Origin: JAAYCT01 sp964499575 | GTDB taxonomy: Bacteria > Bacillota > Clostridia > Saccharofermentanales > Saccharofermentanaceae | DNA: 46,813 nt | Assembly (NCBI GenBank): GCA_964499575.1 | Contig: CAZCLK010000014.1 | Span: 1 to 46,813 of the forward strand | Reading direction: 5' to 3' | Shown: positions 25,500 through 34,342 of the stretch, one piece after another | Numbering within the stretch: position 1 is the stretch's first letter | Layout of the letters: each line of letters opens with the position of its first letter | Program-made: the position numbers and the translations under genes | Notes under the pieces: model-generated | Databases searched by the model: none | What the model saw: the letters and a program-made list of their open reading frames with translations, nothing else | Told to the model about the DNA's origin: nothing

Positions 25500-26059
25500 C
25501 GGTTTGTTGTTCTTTCTTCTGACTTAATCTCCTTCTTTTTCGTCAAAAAGTCCTTGCGGGTTATCCACAATTATGTGTCAACATGTGGATAATTTTCCCT
25601 GAACAATCGGTGCATTCAATGGGGAAAAAAACCATATGGGAAAACCCCGGATAAGGCACTTTTTATCCCCTTGTTTTTTCCCATTGTTTGAACAGCCCAA
25701 ACGTATATTTCAAAAGTGTTTTCAGCCTTTTCCACAAGATTAACAGACCATAATAAGAAGGCGAAGATTTATCTTAATATTTTATTCGTCCCCCCGCGAT
25801 TGAACAGTGTTACACCCGGATTTTATTTATCCGCATTCAAAGAAATGTGGATAACTCGTTTCTTTCAGTTGTGTTTATCTTATGTTACATTCATGTTACA
25901 AGTCGGATTGTATTCTGAGTTTCTCGTTTGAAATTTGTTGTTTGCATTTATACGAAATTTACTCGGTTATCGTTTCGAAAGGGCGTAAATGCATAGAATT
26001 TCTTAATTTTTTCTGTATAATGGTAGTGTTACATTTTTCGAACTGCGGAGGTGGCCGGT
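25500..26059. other. replication origin oriC (dnaA-dnaN intergenic region)
   Basis: 560 bp without genes. DnaA boxes: TTATCCACA at 25561-25569; TGTGGATAA at 25584-25592 and 25846-25854; TTTTCCACA at 25728-25736; TTATCCGCA at 25827-25835 (one mismatch each in the last two). An AT-rich stretch at about 25748-25790 is a candidate unwinding element. Gene strand switches here from leftward to rightward. A TATAAT at 26016-26021 is a likely dnaN -10, without a good -35. A 13/15 match to the repeated palindrome TGTAACANTGTTACA lies at 25800-25814. Confidence 0.92.
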
Positions 26060-27166
26060 ATGAAATTTATGTGTTCCAGAGATCGACTGAATGAAGCGAT
26101 ATCTATCGTTCAGAAGGTGGTTTCGAACCGGTCTACCCTGCCGATCCTCGACGGAATATTGATTGAGGCATCCGGAACGGACGGTGTCAAACTTACCGGC
26201 TATGATTTGGAGACCGGTATAGAAGCAAAGTTGGAGTCGGACATCCGGGAAGACGGGGCAATCGTGATTAATTCCAAATTATTCGGAGAAATTGTCCGAA
26301 AACTTCCCGAAGAACATGTAACGATTGAGACGGACGAGAGGATGATGATTACGATCGACAGCGGAACGTCCGTGTTTTCGATCAAAGGTCTGTCCGCGGA
26401 AGGATATCCCAAGATTCCCGAGGTCACGGATACACAGAAAGTGATCCTGATGCAGGGAATCCTGAAGGACATGATCCGGCAGACCATTTTCGCGGTTTCC
26501 ACCGACGAGAGCCGTCCTACGCTGAACGGATGCTACTTTGTTTGTGACGGATTTTCGGTCGAGATGGTCGCGATCGACGGTTTTCGCCTGGCTCTGCGTA
26601 AACAAGCGGTCGGAAGCGATCTTCCGGTCATGAAATTTATCATTCCCGGAAAGGCTCTGCATGAAGCCGGAAGAATTATGGGCGGGAAAGACACGGAGCT
26701 GGTCATATATTCCTCTCAGAATCATATCCTTTTTGATACCGGCATGGTTCGAATTGTATCCCGCCTGATCCAGGGCGAATATATGAATTATCGGGCGATA
26801 CTTCCGAAGTCGGGAGAAACGTCCATGCTGGTTTCTGCACCGGCGATGCTGAGCGCCGTCGAGCGCGCTTCGCTGATCATGCTTTCTGAAGATCGAAGGA
26901 GTCCGGTTCAATTGACAATGCCCAATGATGAGGTACTCGTGATCAGCGCCAGCACGGAATTGGGCACCCTTCGCGAGGAAATACCCGTATCCATCCGGGG
27001 AGAGAAGATCGACATCGACTTCAATCCCAGATATTTTATTGACGCGCTTCGGGCGATCGAGGATGAAGAGATCACGATTCAATTCAGCGGAAGTAACGGA
27101 CCCTGCGTTCTGAAACCGACTGAAGGAGAGGATTTCGCCTATCTTGTTCTGCCCATGCGTCGATAA
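26060..27166 (+). CDS. dnaN: DNA polymerase III beta subunit (sliding clamp)
   Basis: Ring-shaped processivity clamp for DNA polymerase. 368 residues, three repeated clamp domains; starts MKFMCSRDRLNEAISIVQKV and ends YLVLPMRR, the usual C-terminal motif. A GTG three codons upstream is in frame, but the ATG at 26060 lies 7 nt after GGAGG and is preferred. It follows oriC and precedes recF by 20 bp. Confidence 0.98.
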   Translation: MKFMCSRDRLNEAISIVQKVVSNRSTLPILDGILIEASGTDGVKLTGYDLETGIEAKLESDIREDGAIVINSKLFGEIVRKLPEEHVTIETDERMMITIDSGTSVFSIKGLSAEGYPKIPEVTDTQKVILMQGILKDMIRQTIFAVSTDESRPTLNGCYFVCDGFSVEMVAIDGFRLALRKQAVGSDLPVMKFIIPGKALHEAGRIMGGKDTELVIYSSQNHILFDTGMVRIVSRLIQGEYMNYRAILPKSGETSMLVSAPAMLSAVERASLIMLSEDRRSPVQLTMPNDEVLVISASTELGTLREEIPVSIRGEKIDIDFNPRYFIDALRAIEDEEITIQFSGSNGPCVLKPTEGEDFAYLVLPMRR

Positions 27167-27186
27167 TGGAAACCCGGCAGTAAGGC

Positions 27187-28407
27187 ATGCGCATTCGTTC
27201 CATAGAACTTACCGATTTTCGCAATTTCGAGCGGCTTGATCTGGAGGTCAGGCCTTCCGTTAATATTTTGTACGGTCAAAACGCTCAAGGGAAGACTAAT
27301 ATCCTGGAAGCAATCTATTTGTGCGCGTGTGCAAGATCTCACCGGACGTCCAAGGACAAGGAACTGATCCGACACGGCCAAACGCAATACGCGGTACGCC
27401 TCGTATTGGGTTCGGATGCCGGCGATGACTATGAGGAGAGTGTAACGCTCCGCTATTTTGACGAGAGCGCCCCCTCCCTGCCCGTTCAAAAAGCGAAGCG
27501 CATCGCGGAGCATAATGATGTGCCCGTTGATAAAATCAGCCGGTTCATCGGGATTTTTAACGCTGTTATATTCGCACCCGAGGACCTGATGCTCATCAAA
27601 GAAGGGCCGTCGGTTCGAAGAAGATACATGGATATTTTGATCTCACAGGTCCGACCGAGTTACTTCTTTGCCCTGCAACGGTATTCGAAACTGCTCCAGC
27701 AGAGAAACCGGACCTTGAAGATGATTCGCTCCGCGAAAGGTTCTCACGGCTTAAGTCCGGAAGAGGAATCAGAGTTGGAGATCTGGGACTTTTCGATGGC
27801 ACAGATTGCTGCGGAGATCATCCAGGAACGATTATTATTTGCCGAGCGGATCGCAAACATCGCGTCGGAACACCATCAGAGGATTTCCTCGGAAAGCGAA
27901 AGCCTATTTGTACGCTACAGGCCGATCGGAGGCCTTCGGGAGCTTCTGGAGGGCACACAAGCCGATCAATGGCAGCCGATCATCGAAAAGCACCTCCTTA
28001 GCCGATGGAAGGCCTTTCATCAAGAGGATTATGACAAGGGAACAACAACGGTCGGTCCGCATCGCGACGATCTGGAACTGTCTTTGGACGGAGAAGGCCT
28101 TCGACCCTTTGCATCACAGGGACAGCAGCGTTCCGCCGCGTTGGCGCTCAAAATGGCAGAGCTTGATATCCTGAAAGAAGAAACCAAAGAGACGCCGGTC
28201 CTGCTGCTGGACGATGTATTCAGCGAGCTGGATGCCCGCCGCCGCTCTGCGCTTCTGTCCGGCCTCAAGAACGCGCAGGTCTTTATCACCTGCACGGATC
28301 GAGCCTTTGTTTCCAGGGAATTGGCACCCCTTTGCCCGGAACTCTTCCGCGACGATACGTCGTTCGCGTTCTACCTTATTCAGAGCGGAAAAGTTATTCC
28401 GGAATAA
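27187..28407 (+). CDS. recF: DNA replication and repair protein RecF
   Basis: SMC-like ATPase that loads RecA at gaps with RecO and RecR. 406 residues: starts MRIRSIELTDFRNFERLDLE, Walker A YGQNAQGKTNILEAIYLC, the family region ARSHRTSKDKELI, the FAPEDLMLIKEGPSVRRRYMD stretch, and the ABC signature and Walker B near the end (FASQGQQRSAALALKMAE, LLLDDVFSELD). The S4-domain gene often found between dnaN and recF in Firmicutes is absent. The stop lies in a 16-bp perfect palindrome. Confidence 0.97.
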   Translation: MRIRSIELTDFRNFERLDLEVRPSVNILYGQNAQGKTNILEAIYLCACARSHRTSKDKELIRHGQTQYAVRLVLGSDAGDDYEESVTLRYFDESAPSLPVQKAKRIAEHNDVPVDKISRFIGIFNAVIFAPEDLMLIKEGPSVRRRYMDILISQVRPSYFFALQRYSKLLQQRNRTLKMIRSAKGSHGLSPEEESELEIWDFSMAQIAAEIIQERLLFAERIANIASEHHQRISSESESLFVRYRPIGGLRELLEGTQADQWQPIIEKHLLSRWKAFHQEDYDKGTTTVGPHRDDLELSLDGEGLRPFASQGQQRSAALALKMAELDILKEETKETPVLLLDDVFSELDARRRSALLSGLKNAQVFITCTDRAFVSRELAPLCPELFRDDTSFAFYLIQSGKVIPE

Positions 28408-28408
28408 C
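28393..28408. other. 16-bp perfect palindrome at the recF stop
   Basis: GTTATTCCGGAATAAC, two 8-bp arms without a loop, about 30 bp upstream of the presumed remB -10. A possible operator; too tight for a hairpin terminator and no T run follows. Confidence 0.45.
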
Positions 28409-28435
28409 GAAACACCGGAGAAACACGGGCGTTGT

Positions 28436-28443
28436 GGTATAAT
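28436..28443 (+). promoter_or_regulatory. extended -10 promoter before remB-gyrB
   Basis: TATAAT at 28438-28443 with TG one base upstream (extended -10). No good -35 box is visible. It precedes remB by 55 bp. Confidence 0.5.
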
Positions 28444-28498
28444 ATCAATGGTTGTATGAGCGGTCGAAGATAGAGAAAACCCGGAGGGAGAAATCGGA

Positions 28499-28756
28499 AT
28501 GTACATCCACATCGGAGGAGAAAATGTGGTTTCCGACAAGCTGATTCTCTGCATCATCGATTTAGATCAAGTACACCCGCACCAGACAGACATGAAGCGT
28601 TTTATGATTGCGCAGGAGGAATCCGGGCGCATGGAATATATCGGCAACGACATTCCGCAGTCGCTGATTGTAACGATGGAACGAACCTACGCATCGCCGT
28701 TGTCCGCTCAAGCCCTTTACCAGCGAACGGCACGCGAAGCGTTAAAAAAGGCGTAA
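28499..28756 (+). CDS. remB: DUF370 regulator (RemB/YaaB)
   Basis: 85-residue protein of the DUF370 family, starting MYIHIGGENVVSDKLILCI. In Bacillus subtilis the ortholog in the same place (between recF and gyrB) is YaaB/RemB, linked to matrix gene control; its paralog RemA is a DNA-binding protein. The position and family match are clear. A GGAGGGAG lies before the ATG. Its function in this organism is inferred by homology only. Confidence 0.9.
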   Translation: MYIHIGGENVVSDKLILCIIDLDQVHPHQTDMKRFMIAQEESGRMEYIGNDIPQSLIVTMERTYASPLSAQALYQRTAREALKKA

Positions 28757-28776
28757 AAATTGCTGGAAACGGACCG

Positions 28777-28791
28777 TGTAACAATGTTACA
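28777..28791. promoter_or_regulatory. palindrome TGTAACANTGTTACA, copy upstream of gyrB
   Basis: A perfect 15-bp palindrome (TGTAACAATGTTACA) in the remB-gyrB gap. Related copies lie in oriC, after gyrB and after parB. Confidence 0.6.
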
Positions 28792-28917
28792 AATGCCCGA
28801 AAAACAACGGTTCGTGCACGACGGATAACATACGCGACGTAAAAGGCCCGTGTCGTAATCAAAACCGGCTCAAGGCCGGGTAACAGGAAAAAGCATGATC
28901 ATGAAAGGACAACAAAG

Positions 28918-31017
28918 ATGGCAAACAACCGCGAAGAAGAGAAAAACAGTCCGGTCGATGCGTATTATCAACCGATCGATAAGAATATCGAGGATTCGGA
29001 CGAACTGGATAACCTTGCTTTGAATCCGAGAGCCCTGACCGACGATTACTCGGAGGAATCTCTGGATGAAATTGCCGGCGTAGAAGCCGGACAGGACCGG
29101 TTCGACACACATAACACCTCCAATTACGACGAGTCGGACATACAAGTCCTGGAAGGCCTGGAGGCGGTGCGTAAGCGCCCGGGAATGTATATCGGAGACA
29201 CCACGCTTCGCGGACTTCATCATCTCGTTTACGAGATCGTGGCGAATTCGGTGGACGAAGCGCTCGCGGGCCGTTGTGATACGGTCAGTATCACGCTGAA
29301 TAAGGACGGATCGGTTACCGTAACGGACAACGGATCCGGTATTCCGGTCGGTATCCATCCTCAAAGAGGAATTCCGAGCGTAGAAGTTGTTCACACGATT
29401 CTTCATGCCGGAGGTAAATTCGGAGGCGGTGCGTACAGCGTTTCCGGGGGCCTCCACGGCGTCGGAGCATCGGTTGTCAATGCCCTCTCTTCTTCCATGA
29501 CCGTACAGGTTTGCAGGGACGGAAATATCCACGAGATTTCGTTTGAACGCGGGATCACAAGTAAGCCTCTGGAGATCATCGGTCCGTGTAAGGCCTGTGT
29601 AACGGGCACAAAGACGACATTTACACCGGATGAACGTATCTTTCCGGACCGTACTTTCGATTTCGCAACGATGATCACCCGATATCGCGAAATGGCTTTC
29701 CTCAATAAGGAAATCACGCTCGTGCTGACCGACGACCGTGAGGAAATACCGGTCGTGAAGACACTTCACTACGACGGAGGGATTATTTCTTTCGTCGAAT
29801 ACTTGAACCGCCACAGAGAGACGCTTCATAAGCCTCCGATCTATATCGCGCAAAAGTCCGGAGATTGCTTTATCGAGGTCGCGATACAGTACAATGACTC
29901 CTTTGCCGAGAACGTTTATTCCTATGCCAACAATATCGCAACCGTGGAAGGCGGAACGCACCTGACCGGATTCAAATCCGCGCTGACGAAGGTTGTTAAC
30001 GATTATGCCCGAAAATACAAATACCTTAAAGACGCAGACAAGAACCTTCAGGGAGAAGACGCGCGCGAGGGCGTGGGCGCCATCATCAGCGTAAAACTCC
30101 CGGAACCGCAGTTTGAAGGGCAGACGAAGTCGAAGCTTGGAAACGCCGAGATCCGGACGATGGTCGAGTCCGTCGTCAACGAAAAGCTTGCTCAATATTT
30201 GGAAGAGAACCCGCAAATCGCGAAAGTTGTTATGGATAAGTGCCTGTCGGCATCCAGGGCACGTGAAGCCGCGCGGAAAGCAAGAGATATGACCCGAAGA
30301 AAGAGCGTTTTCGAGTCGAATTCCCTTCCGGGAAAACTTGCGGATTGCCAGGAAAAGGATCCTACCCTCTGTGAAATATTTATCGTTGAGGGAGACTCCG
30401 CAGGAGGCTCTGCAAAACAGGGCAGAGAGCGCAAATATCAGGCCATTCTGCCGCTTTGGGGAAAGATGCTCAATGTCGAAAAGGCCCGTATCGACAAAGT
30501 ATACGGGAATGAGAAGCTTCAGCCGGTGGTTATGGCGCTCGGCGCGGGGATCGGAGACGATTTTGACGAGGAAAAGCTCAGATATCACAAGGTTATTGTA
30601 ATGGCGGATGCGGACGTCGACGGATCGCACATCCGAACACTGCTGCTGACCTTTTTCTTCCGCTACTTACGACCCCTCGTTGACGGAGGATATGTATACA
30701 TCGCATGCCCGCCCCTATTTCGTGTTTACCAGGGAAATGAAGGGTATTACGCCTATGATGAGCGAGAAGTCGAGAAAATCAAAGAAAAAACGGGATGGAA
30801 AGAACCTAAACTTCAGCGATATAAAGGACTCGGAGAGATGAGCTCGGAACAGCTGTGGGAAACTACGATGAATCCGGAAACCAGAAAGCTTCTGCGGGTT
30901 CAAATCGAGGACGCCCAGGCAGCCGATGAAGCCTTTACTCTCTTGATGGGCGATAAAGTCGAGCCGAGAAAGGAATTTATCCAGGAAAACGCGAAATATG
31001 CGGTGACGGACATATAA
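28918..31017 (+). CDS. gyrB: DNA gyrase subunit B with acidic N-terminal extension
   Basis: ATPase subunit of DNA gyrase, which introduces negative supercoils. 699 residues against about 640 usual. The conserved start (SDIQVLEGLEAVRKRPGMYI) only begins at about residue 73; the first 72 residues are acidic, low in hydrophobics and unlike other GyrB (DELDNLALNPRALTDDYSEE). The only upstream start has AAAGGA before it and no internal start codon fits, so the extension is probably translated. The GHKL ATPase, transducer, TOPRIM (EGDSAGGSAKQGRERKYQAI, DADVDGSHIRTLLLTFFFR) and C-terminal tail (RYKGLGEMSSEQLWETTMNP) are complete. gyrA is not adjacent, unlike many Firmicutes. Confidence 0.97.
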   Translation: MANNREEEKNSPVDAYYQPIDKNIEDSDELDNLALNPRALTDDYSEESLDEIAGVEAGQDRFDTHNTSNYDESDIQVLEGLEAVRKRPGMYIGDTTLRGLHHLVYEIVANSVDEALAGRCDTVSITLNKDGSVTVTDNGSGIPVGIHPQRGIPSVEVVHTILHAGGKFGGGAYSVSGGLHGVGASVVNALSSSMTVQVCRDGNIHEISFERGITSKPLEIIGPCKACVTGTKTTFTPDERIFPDRTFDFATMITRYREMAFLNKEITLVLTDDREEIPVVKTLHYDGGIISFVEYLNRHRETLHKPPIYIAQKSGDCFIEVAIQYNDSFAENVYSYANNIATVEGGTHLTGFKSALTKVVNDYARKYKYLKDADKNLQGEDAREGVGAIISVKLPEPQFEGQTKSKLGNAEIRTMVESVVNEKLAQYLEENPQIAKVVMDKCLSASRAREAARKARDMTRRKSVFESNSLPGKLADCQEKDPTLCEIFIVEGDSAGGSAKQGRERKYQAILPLWGKMLNVEKARIDKVYGNEKLQPVVMALGAGIGDDFDEEKLRYHKVIVMADADVDGSHIRTLLLTFFFRYLRPLVDGGYVYIACPPLFRVYQGNEGYYAYDEREVEKIKEKTGWKEPKLQRYKGLGEMSSEQLWETTMNPETRKLLRVQIEDAQAADEAFTLLMGDKVEPRKEFIQENAKYAVTDI

Positions 31018-31068
31018 ACGGAACATTCATCGAAAGAGTGCACGCAGCAAAACGTAAAAACGACGAGG

Positions 31069-31106
31069 GACCGGGCGGTTATTTCATAAAACCGCCCGGT
31101 CTTTTG
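31069..31106 (+). terminator. gyrB terminator
   Basis: A perfect 12-bp stem (31069-31080 with 31090-31101) with a 9-nt loop, followed by CTTTTGC; 52 bp after the gyrB stop. Confidence 0.9.
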
Positions 31107-31242
31107 CATTGCATTTGTCATTCGGAGCACGAAAGTCGTACGGTGTATCCCTTGATGTCAGCGTATATAGGTCGACTTCATAACAGCGGATACGGATGTG
31201 TAAATAATTTGACATATCTTTGAATATTCGCGGAAAACGCCC

Positions 31243-31258
31243 TGTTTCACGTGAAACA
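31243..31258. promoter_or_regulatory. parS site 1
   Basis: Perfect 16-bp TGTTTCACGTGAAACA, the ParB loading site conserved across bacteria; about 1.2 kb before parA. Confidence 0.97.
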
Positions 31259-31285
31259 ACAAGGAATCCTTGCGTAAAAAGACCC

Positions 31286-31300
31286 TATAACAATGTTACA
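31286..31300. promoter_or_regulatory. palindrome copy near parS site 1
   Basis: TATAACAATGTTACA, 14/15 to the palindrome before gyrB; 28 bp from parS site 1. Confidence 0.5.
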
Positions 31301-32119
31301 AACGCCGGAATATAGGCATATGCGAAAAAGCGCTGCTCCCCCGCTGACAATATCAAGAAATAGACACATAATCAAAAGCCGCTCCCTGTATTTAGTAAAT
31401 GACGCCCGGACCGAACCTGAAATGGCCCATACTCTTATGCATAGATCCATTTGAAAAGCCGAAAAAATTTTTCATGACGCTGAGACATGATTAATCGAAG
31501 ACGAGATATCGGGCGATTATGAAGAATCGCAAAGAATCTACAACCATACCGCTACGCGACGTAGCGGAACAACACAAACATTCGTCTTCAATCAGAATAT
31601 TTTTGAACATGTGTAGAATCGAATATTTATGATTATTTGAAATCAATTAATTGGGCCAGGGTAGTCTTTCAGCGCCGTTTCAAAGCGTATAACCAACAGT
31701 TGCTCGCTATGATCATCATTGTTGGAAGATTTAAGGAATTACTTGTAAGAGCATAATATTTGCGAGAGCTAAAAACCCGTCATTATTATGGCATTATACT
31801 CCGTTTCCGCTTCATGCGAGAAAACACGTGCAGCAAGACTCGAATTTCCCTTCAAATAACACGCTATGTGCCATGACGCATCGTCTATACTTCAATCAAA
31901 TTACAAACACAATGAAGAATCGACATGCAATCGATCAAATACTCGTATTATGATAATTTCAAAACTGATCTTATGCACATGCGAAATACAAGGCAGAGAA
32001 AAAACCGCCCCATGGATCTAAATAGCACAATAAATCGGACCATTGCAGAGATAATATTCGATCCGAAGATTAAGAAATCACAAAATGGGCCCCGCCGACG
32101 AAATCAATACTCGGCAGAT

Positions 32120-32135
32120 TGTTTCACGTGAAACA
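32120..32135. promoter_or_regulatory. parS site 2
   Basis: Perfect TGTTTCACGTGAAACA, about 320 bp upstream of parA. Confidence 0.97.
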
Positions 32136-32288
32136 ATTTATCGATTATTTGTCGCAGATAAGAAAGCCGTAGAAAAAGCAGTCCGTAAAAAGTGACACAT
32201 ATGATCTCCCGAAACTATAAAGCAGACTTAACGCGGATGATTCGCGTCTCCCCCGGCGCAACGCGCGGATTTCCAGGGGTGCAGACAA

Positions 32289-32304
32289 TGTTTCACGTGA
32301 AACA
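32289..32304. promoter_or_regulatory. parS site 3
   Basis: Perfect TGTTTCACGTGAAACA, about 135 bp upstream of parA, close enough that ParB binding could touch parAB transcription. Confidence 0.97.
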
Positions 32305-32439
32305 ATCGAGAAAAACACAGCAAATGCGGGGTTTCTTGCCGCAATGTGCATCAATTGTAGGAAACGGTAAACAAAATGACATATTCCTCGGGGACTCTTC
32401 TGATATGATAAGCGTATAAATATGTAAATGAGGGGACTG

Positions 32440-33216
32440 ATGGCGATGGCGTATGTAATTTCGATTGTTAATCAAAAGGGGGGAGTCGGTAAAACGACTA
32501 CAGCAATCAATTTAGCGGCATATTTGGCTTTGAAGAATAAGAAAATTCTTCTGGTTGATCTGGACCCCCAGGGTAATGCAACGAGCGGGTATGGATTCAA
32601 TAAGCAGGAGTTGGACGCGTCGGTGTATGACGTTCTGGTTAATGAGGCGGAAATTACCGAGGTAATTCAGTCGACCAATCAGAAAAACGTCGAAATGTGT
32701 CCTACGAACATCAATCTGGCCGGCGCGGAGGTCGAATTGGTCTCTGCGATGTCCAGAGAAACAATATTGAAGCGTGCGCTGGAACCCGTTATGAGCAAGT
32801 ATGATTATGTGCTTATTGATTGCCCTCCCTCACTTGGCCTGCTTACGGTCAACGCGTTAGCCGCGTCCACCGGTGTCCTGGTGCCGATTCAGGGCGAATA
32901 CTATGCGCTTGAGGGATTAACGCAGCTGATTGATACAATTAATCTGGTTAAGCGCCATTTGAACCCTTCAATCGGCATATTCGGTGTTGTGTTGACCATG
33001 TACGATCAACGCACACAGTTAACGCGACAGGTAACCGAAGAAGTTAACCGCTATTTCGGTGAAAAAGTCTTCAGTACGGTGATTCCGCGAAATATACGTT
33101 TGGCAGAGGCGCCCAGTCATGGTAAGACCATAGCAGACTATGATCCGAAATCAAAGGGCGGAAAGGCATATGCCAGTCTTGCACTGGAAGTGATTAAGCG
33201 TTCAAAGCAACGATAA
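32440..33216 (+). CDS. parA: chromosome partitioning ATPase ParA (Soj)
   Basis: Deviant-Walker ATPase that moves ParB-parS complexes and, in Bacillus, also modulates DnaA. 258 residues: VISIVNQKGGVGKTTTAINL (Walker A with the signature lysine) at the start, LLVDLDPQGNATSGYG, YVLIDCPPSLGLLTVNALAA. Three close in-frame starts exist (32428, 32440, 32446); GAGGGG at 32430-32435 fits the ATG at 32440 best, while alignment to Soj would also allow 32446. Three parS sites lie upstream and parB follows by 66 bp. Confidence 0.96.
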   Translation: MAMAYVISIVNQKGGVGKTTTAINLAAYLALKNKKILLVDLDPQGNATSGYGFNKQELDASVYDVLVNEAEITEVIQSTNQKNVEMCPTNINLAGAEVELVSAMSRETILKRALEPVMSKYDYVLIDCPPSLGLLTVNALAASTGVLVPIQGEYYALEGLTQLIDTINLVKRHLNPSIGIFGVVLTMYDQRTQLTRQVTEEVNRYFGEKVFSTVIPRNIRLAEAPSHGKTIADYDPKSKGGKAYASLALEVIKRSKQR

Positions 33217-33282
33217 GAAGAAAATGGGCTCTTACATATCGACCGAGGTCTATATGTAAACAGGAAAAGGGGTGATTCAGTT

Positions 33283-34167
33283 ATGGGTCCTGCGGGAAAA
33301 GGGCTTGGAAAAGGCTTGGGAGCGCTGCTTTCGGTCGAGGGAATTCCGGAACAGGCGAAAGATTCGGTTGTTGAACTCAAAATCAACGACATTCATCCGA
33401 ATACCGATCAACCGAGAAAGGACTTTAAAGAAGAAGGTCTCCGTGAATTAGCATCATCAATAACCGAAAATGGCGTAATTCAGCCGATCATCGTCGCAAA
33501 AAGAGGTACCGGCTATAGAATCGTAGCCGGAGAGCGTCGTTGGAGAGCGGCAAGAATCGCGCAATTATCGGTAATTCCGGCGATTGTGCGCGAATTGAGC
33601 GATCAACAGACGATGGAGCAGGCTTTGATCGAAAACATCCAGCGGGAGGACCTGAATCCCTTGGAAGAAGCCTTTGCAATGGATCATTTAATGAAGGAGC
33701 ACGGGCTTACACAAGAGCAATTGTCGAAGAAATTGGGAAAAAGTCGCCCCGCGATCGCAAATACCGTCCGTTTGCTCAGTATCGATCCGTCATTAATGGA
33801 CTTTATCCGTAACGGAGACCTCTCTGCGGGTCACGCAAGGGCCATTTTGGCCCTTTCCGACGGGGAGGAACAAAGAAAGGCCGCGGACGTCGTCATGACG
33901 AAGGAAATGAGTGTGAGAGAGACGGAGGAGTATGTGAAAAAACTCCTGTCTCCTTTACCGGCTAAGGCGACAAAGGACACTTCGATGACGAAGGAAGCGC
34001 AAGCGATTGCAATCAGTACCAGAGAAGTAGAGCGAAATCTGACTAAACACTTCGGTACGAAGGTCAAAATACGCCTCAAGGATCCCGATACCGGTAAAGG
34101 CGCTCTGGTGATTGACTATTTTTCGTATGATGATCTACAGCGCCTGCTTGAGATCATAAAGGCTTAA
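33283..34167 (+). CDS. parB: chromosome partitioning protein ParB (Spo0J)
   Basis: CTP-dependent clamp that loads at parS and recruits SMC. 294 residues: N-terminal KGLGKGLGALLS, ParA-stimulating start; the ParB/sulfiredoxin domain with RPRKDF-like NTDQPRKDFKEEGLRELASSI, the GERRWRAARIA CTP-binding motif and ALIENIQREDLNPLEEA; the helix-turn-helix (TQEQLSKKLGKSRPAIANTVRL) that reads parS; and a C-terminal dimerisation domain. The matching parS sites are in the window. The ATG has AAAGGGGTGA before it. Confidence 0.97.
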   Translation: MGPAGKGLGKGLGALLSVEGIPEQAKDSVVELKINDIHPNTDQPRKDFKEEGLRELASSITENGVIQPIIVAKRGTGYRIVAGERRWRAARIAQLSVIPAIVRELSDQQTMEQALIENIQREDLNPLEEAFAMDHLMKEHGLTQEQLSKKLGKSRPAIANTVRLLSIDPSLMDFIRNGDLSAGHARAILALSDGEEQRKAADVVMTKEMSVRETEEYVKKLLSPLPAKATKDTSMTKEAQAIAISTREVERNLTKHFGTKVKIRLKDPDTGKGALVIDYFSYDDLQRLLEIIKA

Positions 34168-34178
34168 ATAACGGGATT

Positions 34179-34193
34179 TGTAACACTGTTACA
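34179..34193. promoter_or_regulatory. palindrome TGTAACANTGTTACA, copy after parB
   Basis: TGTAACACTGTTACA, a perfect palindrome starting 11 bp after the parB stop; the central base differs from the copy before gyrB, so the arms are what is conserved. A separate stem (34219-34247) lies downstream. Confidence 0.6.
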
Positions 34194-34342
34194 CGCAAAT
34201 TATTCGAGAGAAATGACAGCATTCGGCGATTACGATCGCCTAAATGCTGATGTAATCCGGTCGAAGCCGGCACGCCTTCTTTCGAAAAAGACCGGTCGGA
34301 GCCGGGACCTGCTCGCTCGACCGATTGAGACCGGAGATGAAA

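Larger units (their letters stand above)
31107..32427. other. gene-free region between gyrB and parA carrying parS sites
   Basis: About 1.3 kb, clearly more AT-rich than its surroundings, with no reading frame that has a ribosome binding site or family resemblance. It holds three parS sites, a degenerate palindrome copy at 31286-31300, an 8-bp perfect inverted repeat (31549-31567, CCGCTACG/CGTAGCGG) without T tract, and one isolated TTATGCACA DnaA-box-like 9-mer at 31971-31979. I read it as a centromere-like zone, perhaps containing the eroded remains of a gene such as rsmG that often sits here, of which I see no trace. Confidence 0.7.

Noticed and set aside
31925..32131. 68-codon plus-strand frame in the parS region
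   Set aside because: No ribosome binding site, no recognisable motif, composition like surrounding noncoding DNA.
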